From an uncultured Acidobacteriaceae bacterium (GTDB lineage: Bacteria > Acidobacteriota > Terriglobia > Terriglobales > Acidobacteriaceae), in the NCBI GenBank assembly GCA_903911925.1, contig CAIWFH010000082.1:1-64000 (forward strand): 64,000 nt of DNA, given 5' to 3'. The position numbers and the translations under genes are program-made. A model generated the notes under the pieces. That model did not search any database. It had not been told where the DNA came from and saw nothing but the letters and a program-made list of their open reading frames with translations. Below, piece after piece: positions 1 to 7,568 of this stretch. How positions within the stretch are numbered: the first letter of the stretch is position 1; each line of letters begins with the position of its first letter.

Positions 1-44
1 AAGCGGCTTGAGCGGGGACGCTAACGCGGCCCCGACTGAGTTGC

Positions 45-61
45 GCCACCTTTTCGGTGGC
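45..61. repeat. Hairpin, putative right end of the IS200-like element
   Basis: GCCACC (45-50), loop TTTTC, GGTGGC (56-61). It lies 3 bases past the transposase stop codon and could serve both as transposase-binding end and as a transcription stop. Confidence 0.6.
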
Positions 62-64
62 CGG

Positions 65-496
65 TCACTTCCACAGGTTCAACTGGTCCAGGCGGTCGTC
101 TTCCTTCTCCTGGTTGCGTATGTACTCCCGAATCGTGGCTTCATCGCGCCCTACTGTCGACACGAAGTATCCTCGCGCCCAAAAGCTCTGAGCAGCGTAA
201 TTCTGTTTCCGTTCTCCGTACACGCGAGCCAAGTGGATCGCGCTTTTGCCCTTGATGTAACCCACCACTTGCGACACCGCGTATTTGGGCGATATCGAAA
301 TCATCATGTGCACATGATCTGCTTGAAGATGCCCTTGTTCGATCCGGCTCTCTCGCTGCTCGGCTAGTTGCTTGAACACTTCGCCCAAATGCTGCCGAAG
401 GCTCTTGTACAACACCTTCCTTCGGCACTTAGGGATGAAAACAACGTGGTACTTGCACTCCCATTTCGAGTGGCTTAAGCTTTCATACTTGTCCAT
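65..496 (-). CDS. tnpA: IS200/IS605-family transposase TnpA
   Basis: Single-strand DNA transposase of the HUH/Y1 class, 143 aa, the normal full length for TnpA. The N-terminal stretch WECKYHVVFIPKCRRK, the HUH metal-binding motif in ADHVHMM and the C-terminal helix with the nucleophile tyrosine (REYIRNQE) are all present, so it looks intact and potentially active. It excises and inserts single strands at hairpin ends, and hairpins are visible on both sides. Its position at the edge of the hydroxyproline gene block may be relevant to how that block moved, though IS200 elements usually move only themselves. Confidence 0.93.
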   Translation of the reverse strand: MDKYESLSHSKWECKYHVVFIPKCRRKVLYKSLRQHLGEVFKQLAEQRESRIEQGHLQADHVHMMISISPKYAVSQVVGYIKGKSAIHLARVYGERKQNYAAQSFWARGYFVSTVGRDEATIREYIRNQEKEDDRLDQLNLWK

Positions 497-581
497 CCAG
501 ATTCTCCTTGATGTGTGCTTGGCGGCTCACCTCTTGGAGTTTCTTGGATGGACTCCCGAAAATGTCAAACTGCTACTGCCA

Positions 582-598
582 CCCCGGCAAAGCCGGGG
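582..598. repeat. Hairpin, putative left end of the IS200-like element
   Basis: CCCCGGC (582-588), loop AAA, GCCGGGG (592-598): a perfect 7-bp stem 85 bases upstream of the transposase start codon. It is consistent with the subterminal hairpin recognised by TnpA. Confidence 0.6.
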
Positions 599-784
599 GA
601 ACTCCCGGTTGGATTAGGACAGCACCTCCGGCAAATCGTGGAGCGCCCGGGCAACATAACGGTGGCCTCCGAGTTTGCGATTCCCGTGTTCGAGAGGTAA
701 GCTCCAAGCGTAGGGCTCGCTGAGAAGAGGCGGGGTCTGACAAAGGCAGAGGAAGTGGGAATCCTGGCACAAGAAAGAGTCGGA

Positions 785-1660
785 GTGAACCCGGGGTTGA
801 TCTTCAACATCCAGCGGTTCTCCCTCCAGGATGGCCCGGGGCTCCGCAGCACGGTCTTCATGAAGGGGTGCCCGCTCTACTGTCGCTGGTGCCATAACCC
901 CGAAAGCCGGATGCCCCATCCGGAGTTCCTGCGCATGGAAACCCGCTGCATGGCTTGTGGTCGTTGCAGCGAAGAAGAACGGGCGGGGCGCGAAACCCGT
1001 GTCCTTACCGACGAAGACTTGGACGCCTGCCCAACCGGTGCTTTGCAGAAGGCAGGTCAGGAAATGGAGCCGTCCGCCCTCGTCCGGCAGTTGCTTGGGG
1101 ACCGGATCTTCTTCGATGAGTCCGGCGGGGGCGTGACCTTTTCCGGCGGAGAGCCGCTTCTGCAAGCGCCTTTCCTCATAGAAACCCTGGAGCGCCTGCG
1201 CTCTGAAGGCGTGCATACGGCGGTCGACACCTGCGGCTATGCTCCATGGGAAGACCTCAATCAGGCGGCGCAAAGTGCGTTGTTGGTGCTTTATGACCTG
1301 AAGCTGATGGATGAGGCCCGCCACGAGGCGGCCACCGGCAGATCCAACCGGATCATCCTCGACAACCTGAAAGCCCTTTCCCGGATGCGCACCGAAATCT
1401 GGATCAGGGTGCCGGTAATTCCAGGCATCAATGACGATGATGCCAACATGGCAGCAACGGCCAGCTTCATATCCTCTTTGGCGGCAGTTCGCCGGGTGGA
1501 CCTGCTCCCTTATCACCGTATCGGCGAACCCAAGTTCGCCCGCATGGGAACCACCTACACGCTGGCAGGGCTCGAAGCCCCCAGCCAGCAACGACTCGAA
1601 ACCCTGGCGGAGATCTTTCGCTTCAGGGGCCTTTTGACCCACATCGGAGACCGCCCATGA
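785..1660 (+). CDS. Glycyl-radical enzyme activase (radical SAM), probable HypD activase
   Basis: Radical-SAM enzyme that would install the glycyl radical on the downstream dehydratase, using S-adenosylmethionine and a [4Fe-4S] cluster in the cytoplasm under anoxic conditions. The cluster motif CPLYCRWC (CX3CX2C, residues 29-36) is near the N-terminus. It is followed by one extra ferredoxin-like cysteine set (CMACGRC and a later CPTGAL), typical of activases of the HypD/CutC/HpdB type, and by the SGGEPLLQ motif. The chosen GTG at 785 has a purine-rich stretch in front of it. An in-frame GTG at 755 would add 10 residues but sits only two bases from its AGAGGA. The gene overlaps the next start by 4 bases (ATGA), so the pair is translationally coupled. 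Confidence 0.92.
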   Translation: MNPGLIFNIQRFSLQDGPGLRSTVFMKGCPLYCRWCHNPESRMPHPEFLRMETRCMACGRCSEEERAGRETRVLTDEDLDACPTGALQKAGQEMEPSALVRQLLGDRIFFDESGGGVTFSGGEPLLQAPFLIETLERLRSEGVHTAVDTCGYAPWEDLNQAAQSALLVLYDLKLMDEARHEAATGRSNRIILDNLKALSRMRTEIWIRVPVIPGINDDDANMAATASFISSLAAVRRVDLLPYHRIGEPKFARMGTTYTLAGLEAPSQQRLETLAEIFRFRGLLTHIGDRP

Positions 1661-4014
1661 GCGAACGCACTGAGCTGCTCCGCCAGCAAAGCCTGGCGGC
1701 AATGCCCTCCATCACCGGCGAGAGGGCGGAGATCGTTACCCGCTTTTACCGGAAGAACCTCGGGATGCACAGCACGCCCGTGATGCGCGGCATGTGCTTC
1801 TGCGCGATTGTCGAAGAAAAGGAACTCTGGCTGGGCGAGGGGGAATTGATCGTTGGCGAGCGCGGTCCCAAGCCCAAAGCCGTGCCGACCTTCCCCGAGC
1901 TTACCTGCCACAGCGCAGAAGACCTGCGCATTCTCGACTCTCGGCCGCTGACCCGGTACAGCGTGGCGCCGCCGGTGATCGAGCTCTTTGAGCGGGAGAT
2001 CATCCCCTACTGGAAGGGCCGCTCCATGCGCGACCAGATGTTCTCCGAGCTGCCCCAGGAGTGGATCGACGCCTATGAAGCCGGCTGCTTCACTGAGTTC
2101 ATGGAGCAGCGCGCTCCGGGCCACACGGTGGCTGACGGCAAGCTCTATCGCAAGGGCATGATTGAATTCAAAGCGGAGATATCCGCGGCTATCGCCGCGC
2201 TCGATTTCGAGCTCGACCCCGAGGCGCTGGACAAGCGCGAGGAATTGCGAGGCATGGCTCTCTCCTGCAACGCCATCATCCGTTGGGCTCAACGTTACGC
2301 CGAACTGGCGGAGCTTGAAGCGATATCTGCCGGCCCGATCCGCCGCCAGGAACTGCTCAAAATCGCCCAAGTCTGCCGCCGCGTCCCGGCCCATGCGCCT
2401 TCCACTTTTCAGGAAGCGCTGCAGTACTACTGGTTTTGCCATCTCGCCGTCATCACTGAATTGAACGGCTGGGATGCCTTCAGCCCCGGCCATCTGGACC
2501 AGCATCTATGGCCCTTCTACCAAAAGGAGCTGGCCGACGGCAGCATGACCCGTGAACAGGCCAAGGAACTGCTGGAGTGCTCATTCATCAAGTTCAACAA
2601 CCACACCGCGCCAGCCAAGCAGGGAGTGACCGCGGCAGAGAGCGGAACCCAGACTGATTTTGCCAATATCAACCTGGCCGGCTTGGCCAGGGACGGCTCG
2701 GACGCCTCTAACGATCTCACCCATCTGCTCCTGGAAATCATCGACGAGATGCACCTGCTGCAGCCTAGCAGCAACATGCAGATCTCGCGAAGGACCCCGG
2801 ACAACGTCCTGAAACACGCACTGCGGGTCATTCGCAAGGGCTACGGTTTTCCGTCCATCTTCAACGCAGACGCGGTAGTGGCGGAACAGTTGCGCCAGGG
2901 CAAGACCCTGGAAGATGCTCGGGAAGGCGGCTGCTCCGGGTGCGTGGAAGTGGGTGCCTTTGGCAAGGAAGCTTACATTCTTACCGGATACTTCAACCTG
3001 GTCAAAATGCTGGAACTGGCCCTGCACCAGGGAATCGACCCATGCACCGGCAAACAAATCGGCGCCCGCACTGAATCCCCCGCGGACTTCCGCAGCTTTG
3101 ACGACCTCTTCGCCGCGTTTCAAACGCAGGTGCACTACATTCTGGATATCAAGGTCCGCGGCAATCAACTGATCGAACGCCTATACGCTACCCGCATGCC
3201 TCACACGTTCCTGTCTGTCATCACCGATGACTGCATCGCTCGAGGGAAAGACTACAACGCAGGCGGAGCGCGCTATAACAACACCTTCATCCAGGCCGTG
3301 GGCATCGGCAGCATCACGGACAGCCTGTCAGCGCTCAGAGAACTGGCTTTCGACAGGAACGAGTTGGCCCTGCCCGAGTTCGTCCGAATACTCGACAGCG
3401 ACTTCGACGGCATGGAGACCCTGCGTCAGCGGTTGGTGAACAAGACCCACAAGTATGGCAACGACGACGACTTTGCCGATGAGATCATGACGCGCACATT
3501 TCAGATGCTGTTCGCGGCCATCGACGGCCGCCCTAACACCAAGGGAGGCGCCTACCGCCTGGAGATGCTGCCCACCACCTGCCATGTCTACTTCGGTGAG
3601 GTCTGCCTCGCCTCTCCCGATGGCCGCCACCGCGGCCAGCCGCTCTCAGAGGGCATCAGTCCTGTCCAGGGCGCTGACCGGCAGGGTCCGACCGCTGTAC
3701 TCAAGTCAGCCGCCAAGATGGACCATGTGAAGGCCGGCGGGACCCTGCTGAACATGAAGTTCTCGCCCAGCCTGGTTGAGGGTGAAGCCGGAATCGACAA
3801 TCTCCACAGCCTGGTGCGCTCCTATTTCAAGCTCGACGGTCACCACATGCAGTTCAACATTGTGAATGCGGCCAAACTGAGGGAGGCACAGGCCCAGCCG
3901 GACCATTACCGCGACCTCATCGTCCGGGTGGCAGGCTACAGCGACTACTTCTGCGATCTCTCCCCGGCGTTGCAGGAGGAAATCATCCAGCGCACCGAGC
4001 ACACATCTTTTTGA
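1657..4014 (+). CDS. hypD: Trans-4-hydroxy-L-proline dehydratase (glycyl radical enzyme)
   Basis: Glycyl radical dehydratase converting trans-4-hydroxy-L-proline to (S)-1-pyrroline-5-carboxylate, which a P5C reductase (not in this window) turns into proline. At 785 aa it is full length. The thiyl-radical cysteine is C429 in GCSGCVEVG, the general base E431, and the radical-bearing glycine G760 in RVAGYSDYF. From memory of the characterised clostridial enzyme, its substrate residues F152, H160, S334, D339, C434, E436 and Y450 match F148, H156, S329, D334, C429, E431 and Y445 with a constant offset of 4-5. This separates it from choline, glycerol and pyruvate lyases. The activase overlaps upstream. 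The stop codon lies almost at the point where the opposite-strand hsdR breaks off. Confidence 0.9.
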   Translation: MSERTELLRQQSLAAMPSITGERAEIVTRFYRKNLGMHSTPVMRGMCFCAIVEEKELWLGEGELIVGERGPKPKAVPTFPELTCHSAEDLRILDSRPLTRYSVAPPVIELFEREIIPYWKGRSMRDQMFSELPQEWIDAYEAGCFTEFMEQRAPGHTVADGKLYRKGMIEFKAEISAAIAALDFELDPEALDKREELRGMALSCNAIIRWAQRYAELAELEAISAGPIRRQELLKIAQVCRRVPAHAPSTFQEALQYYWFCHLAVITELNGWDAFSPGHLDQHLWPFYQKELADGSMTREQAKELLECSFIKFNNHTAPAKQGVTAAESGTQTDFANINLAGLARDGSDASNDLTHLLLEIIDEMHLLQPSSNMQISRRTPDNVLKHALRVIRKGYGFPSIFNADAVVAEQLRQGKTLEDAREGGCSGCVEVGAFGKEAYILTGYFNLVKMLELALHQGIDPCTGKQIGARTESPADFRSFDDLFAAFQTQVHYILDIKVRGNQLIERLYATRMPHTFLSVITDDCIARGKDYNAGGARYNNTFIQAVGIGSITDSLSALRELAFDRNELALPEFVRILDSDFDGMETLRQRLVNKTHKYGNDDDFADEIMTRTFQMLFAAIDGRPNTKGGAYRLEMLPTTCHVYFGEVCLASPDGRHRGQPLSEGISPVQGADRQGPTAVLKSAAKMDHVKAGGTLLNMKFSPSLVEGEAGIDNLHSLVRSYFKLDGHHMQFNIVNAAKLREAQAQPDHYRDLIVRVAGYSDYFCDLSPALQEEIIQRTEHTSF

Positions 4015-5613
4015 CCTCGGTGACAGGAGCCACTGCTCGGGCGTGATGCCGGAGGACTTCCACTCGTCCACTTCGTACTCGTTGCCGTCTTTGTCAGTCT
4101 TTTTGGTGCGGACCTTGGCGGAGCCGGTGCGGTAGGTGATTTTCTGGGCGAAGTCGTTGCCGCGTCCAAACTCCTCGCGGAGGATTTTGACGATGTCGTC
4201 GGCGTGGCTGTCGTCTTTGGCGAAGGTGAGGGTTTTGGGTACTTCTGTCCGGCCGGGGAAAATGTCAGTGAAAAGCCGGTCGCGGAAGGCGCGCACGATG
4301 GTGCGAATCTGGCTGGGCGAGACGACGCGGCGGTCAAGCTCATCGGCGTCGTAGGGGATGTCCTGGTCGGCCAGCTCCCAGCGCACCTGGCGCGTCTGGC
4401 GGTCGCGGTAGTCCACCTGAAAGCCGGCGTTGATGACGCTGCCGTACTCGGAGATGAGCGTGCGGATGGTGTAGAGGTCGAAATCGACGTTGACGCCGTC
4501 GGCGACGGCGCGCTCGAAGGGGTACTCCATGATGAGGTTCTGGTGGAAGAAGCCGAGTGTCTGCTTGGAGGGCGTGGCCGTGAGGCCGATGAGCGAGGCG
4601 TCAAAGTATTCCAATACCTGGCGCCAGAGATTGTAGATGGAGCGGTGACATTCGTCGGTGACGATGAGATCGAAAGTCTCGATGGGGATGGCTGCGTTGT
4701 ACGCGATTGGCTCGGGTGGGCGCTGGAGCATTTCAAGCGACGAGCCGGAGAGCTCATCGAGCTCGGAGTCGAGCTCTTGGCCCTTGAGCATGGAGTAGAG
4801 CCGCTGGATGGTGGAGATGCAGACCTTGGCCACCGGATCGATGCGGCTGGATTGCAGGTGCTGCACGTTGTAAAGCTCGGTGAAGATGCGGCCGTCGTCG
4901 GGTGTGCGGAAGGCCTGGAACTCCTTGAGAGTCTGTCGCCCAAGATTGCCGCGATCGACCAGGAAGAGGACGCGGCGGGCACCGGTGAACTTGATGAGGC
5001 GGTAGAGGGCGTTGCATGCGGTGTAAGTCTTGCCGGCGCCGGTGGACATTTGGATAAGGGAGCGGCGGCGGCCGTTGCGCAGCGAGTCTTCGAGAGCCTC
5101 GATTGCAGCGATCTGCGCGGGGCGCAGGCCGAAGCGGATGAGCGGAGGCATGGAGGCCAGGCGGGTCTTGGAGGTGCTGCCGGGGGTGGTGAGTTCGCCC
5201 CGCAGCCACTCGGAGAGCGTCTCTGGCCGATGGAAGCTGAAGACATTGCGGCTGGTGGCGTTGGGCTCAAGGAGGTTGGTGAAGCGAGTCTCAATGCCGG
5301 TGGACTGATAAAGGAACGGAAGTGGGCGGCGTGGGGCCGGGAGGGCTGCCGGGATGCCCTCGCTGTACTTCTTGGTCTGGATCTCAACCCCGACGAGGGT
5401 GGTCCCCTCCTTCTTTGCCTCGATGACGCCGACGGCTTGGCCGTCAGCGAAAAGAAGATAGTCGGCCTCGCCAAACCCGTGACCGAGGGAGAATTCGCGG
5501 ATGGCAACGCCGCGGCCGGCGTCGATGTTAGCGTCGGCCCTGTTCTGGATGAGCCATCCAGCGGCGACAAGCATGCCGTCGATGGTCTCGCGAGCTTTCT
5601 CGTCAGGCGTCAA
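4015..5613 (-). pseudogene. hsdR: Type I restriction enzyme R subunit, truncated
   Basis: The N-terminal two thirds of an HsdR protein. It has a nuclease core (EADYLLF, then VIEAKKE), Walker A STGAGKT, motif II DECHRS and motif III GLTATPS. Homology stops within the second helicase domain, around residue 530, just before the expected motifs V and VI. The reading frame continues antisense through hypD to 3706, but that tail resembles nothing. The break lies within a few bases of the hypD stop. The probable TTG start is at 5613, and no hsdM or hsdS is present. The gene was therefore probably cut by insertion of the hydroxyproline block or by a deletion; an assembly join is the alternative. Restriction activity is not expected. 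Confidence 0.85.
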
Positions 5614-6107
5614 GGATGTCGTTTAGCTCTTGGACCCCAGTGTAATCCTACGCGCAGCATTCAGAGAGACGCACTGAAGTACACGCCAGTCTCGCTTGGG
5701 GGTATCGATGGGCCTCCAAAACCATGGAAACCTGCGAGGAGTGGATACGCACAGACGCGGGCTGCGATCATAGGGGGTCGCCTGGAAAGGCCTGCCTGTG
5801 CGTGACAAAAGGCTCCCAACGGGATTCGACACCAGACGATGAAACTCGTCCAGTTGCAACGCGACCAGGCAAAACGGTCTGGTGAACTTACAACCACCTT
5901 CGAAACACATGGCTCGGATTAGGCAGGGTTTCCGGCAGTAATCTGAGTTCGAGATCCGCCCTCGACTCTTTATATATGGCATTCCTAACCAATCGAAAAT
6001 TTCACAGACATAATCCGAGTCATGTTCTACACTGTCGCAAATTGGCCGAATGGGCAAAAGGCAGCGACACAGCGAGAGAGTCAAATCGCCCACAGAATCA
6101 CCAACGA
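5614..6107. other. Gene-free, degraded stretch of the island
   Basis: No convincing gene. A long minus-strand reading frame covers 5623-6189, but its translation is rich in Pro, Arg and Cys and has no recognisable domain. A short minus frame ending just inside hsdR (about 14 codons after an in-frame stop) could be the last remnant of an upstream hsdS or hsdM. This is where partner genes of hsdR would be expected. Confidence 0.45.
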
Positions 6108-6773
6108 CTAGCCTACAGGGAAACACCGGAGGCGAGCCCACTCCGACGGCGCCGGGTCTAGCCGTACCGACTGGCGCTGGCGAAAGCATTGAATGGCCAA
6201 TGCGGCAATGACGGCGTTGTTCTCATGACGTTGTCTTACCAGTCTGGCAGGATTGCCGGTCACTTTCTCATTGCGCAACGCCTCGCGGCAAATGAGGCTG
6301 AACAGCGCCCGATATCTGTTCGAGGTGGCCGCGGTTTTGGTGTCGGCTGTCAGCCACGCATCGATCTCTTGTGGCTTTACGCAGTCGGCCTTGCGTTCAT
6401 CAAAGTCGACGCGGAGCTTCATAAGCCGATTCTTGATAGTTCGCGTGTCACGGTGGTGTGCTGCGCTATAAATGAGAATGGCGTCTGCCAAGTCCTTGAA
6501 CTTCACGCCAGCATTGCGCATGTTGCTTGGCAACTTGGCGCCGGCACGGACGGTGGACTTGCGCAACTGGTAGAGCGCTATCGCATCGCCGCGCTTCCCG
6601 ACCTTCTCTCGCTTGAGCTTTCCGTCGACCCTATACCGAATCCACCACACGCCGCTTCCAGCGACCTTTTCCCAAACACCGGGCACTCGAGGCAGTTCTT
6701 TTCGGGCACTTTCTTCTCCAGGAATCATCCGGTACAAAGTATCCCCATAAGTATCACCAGAATCAAGATGCAC
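6108..6773 (-). pseudogene. Tyrosine recombinase (integrase), N-terminal fragment
   Basis: The first about 190 residues match a phage-type integrase. There is an arm-binding part (SGVWWIRYRVDGKLKREKVG) and then a SAM-like core-binding domain with TSNRYRALFSLICREALRN and NPARLVRQRHENN. After that the frame drifts into unrelated sequence and stops at 6108, so the catalytic domain with the R-H-R-Y residues is missing. It starts 43 bases past tRNA-Leu on the same strand, the usual place for an integrase using the tRNA 3' end as attachment site. The element can no longer mobilise itself with this gene. Confidence 0.82.
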
Positions 6774-6815
6774 CTCGGTGATGTTCGGTATTATTTCTTA
6801 AGTTATTGATTTTGT

Positions 6816-6902
6816 TGGTGCCCGGAGGGGGACTTGAACCCCCACGATCTTGCGATCTGCGGATTTTAAGTCCGCTGCGTCTGCCAATTTCGCCATCCGG
6901 GC
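6816..6902 (-). tRNA. tRNA-Leu (anticodon UAA)
   Basis: Read on the minus strand: acceptor GCCCGGA pairs with TCCGGGC, there is a long variable arm as in class II tRNAs, the anticodon loop is CTTAAAA with anticodon TAA, the T-loop is GGTTCAAGTCC, and CCA is encoded (6816-6818). Length is 87 nt. Its 3' end is the likely attachment site of the island to the left. Confidence 0.96.
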
Positions 6903-7086
6903 AATTTCGATTGGCTTCTCGATTTATGGTAACCGAGCACGTTCGCCCGTCACATGTAAATCGAGAATTGGCGAAGATCTTCACTGTCCCCAGCAGCGCA
7001 AAAATACCCATTCCGCAGCTTAATCACGGTTCTTTTCGAGACCGGCAACTGAACGCGCAACCTCGCAAAAGAGCTCGGCTCTACCC

Positions 7087-7350
7087 TTATTGCGCTTTGC
7101 GGAAGTTGATGGTTTCGCCTTCCAGGCGATACTCCGCCGAGCAAACTTCTCCCCCGCAAATCATCGTTTCGCCAGCGACGAGTTGGCGGCGGGTGATGAG
7201 TCCCATGGTGCCGCAACGCGGACAGGACATCACCGCAACGAATGGGTTTTGGGCATGACCCAAGTGAGACTGGTTTTCCAGGACGAAAACCGTGCCGGGG
7301 TCCATTCTTTCGGGGATCCATTCTTCCAGAAACTGCAAGTCGGCTGACAT
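7087..7350 (-). CDS. Small zinc-ribbon protein, function unknown
   Basis: About 87 aa. The C-terminal half has two cysteine pairs (CPRCG, then CGGEVC about 25 residues on) that look like a zinc ribbon. The N-terminal half (LQFLEEWIPERMDPGTVFVLENQ) is not recognised. The start was placed at the ATG at 7350 because GGAGGG lies about 5 bases before it; a longer frame to 7449 lacks a better site. No membrane segment or signal peptide. It stands alone between tRNA-Leu and the transglycosylase. Role unknown. Confidence 0.72.
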   Translation of the reverse strand: MSADLQFLEEWIPERMDPGTVFVLENQSHLGHAQNPFVAVMSCPRCGTMGLITRRQLVAGETMICGGEVCSAEYRLEGETINFRKAQ

Positions 7351-7568
7351 CGTGCCCTCCGATTCAGTTGAGGTGACGGAGACGATGCCGAGATACGGCC
7401 GGCTCCGTTTTACAACAACAGCAGGCTGCGAATGGCGCCCCGGAGGCAATTACCGCTCCCGGGGTTGAGAACAGTGTTGTCTTGGACGCGCGAATAAGTC
7501 AAACGGAATCGACTGTGGTGGAGGTTACTTGTGGAGGTTCCTCGGACCGAATCGCGACACAAAGCAAT

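Larger units (their letters stand above)
45..598 (-). mobile_element. IS200/IS605-family element, tnpA only
   Basis: A single Y1-type transposase is flanked by a short perfect hairpin on each side: 6 bp with a 5-base loop at 45-61, just past the stop codon, and 7 bp with a 3-base loop at 582-598, upstream of the start. Elements of this family lack inverted repeats and are recognised through subterminal hairpins, so these are the likely right and left ends. The exact cleavage sites lie somewhat outside the hairpins and cannot be fixed here. No tnpB follows, which fits the IS200 subgroup. Confidence 0.75.
1..6815. other. Probable decayed genomic island next to tRNA-Leu
   Basis: This stretch combines an IS200-like transposase, a glycyl-radical enzyme pair, a truncated hsdR and an N-terminal tyrosine-recombinase fragment that starts 43 bases beyond the 3' end of tRNA-Leu(UAA), on the same strand. 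A recombinase directly downstream of a tRNA is the usual attachment-site arrangement of integrative elements. The left boundary is not visible and I found no second copy of the tRNA 3' end inside the window, so the extent is inference. The broken hsdR and integrase suggest an old, decaying element. Confidence 0.5.

Noticed and set aside
614..1702. 362-codon minus-strand frame opposite the activase
   Set aside because: No domain is recognisable, and the plus strand encodes a clear radical-SAM protein.
1555..2505. 316-codon minus frame opposite hypD
   Set aside because: Shadow of hypD, Gly/Ala-rich and without motifs.
3706..4014. Continuation of the hsdR frame into hypD
   Set aside because: This tail is antisense to the conserved 3' part of hypD and resembles nothing in HsdR; treated as the truncation point.
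4204..5805. Long plus-strand reading frame of 533 codons
   Set aside because: It is the antisense shadow of hsdR; the protein is Gly/Val/Asp-rich with no recognisable domain, while the minus strand has clear helicase motifs.
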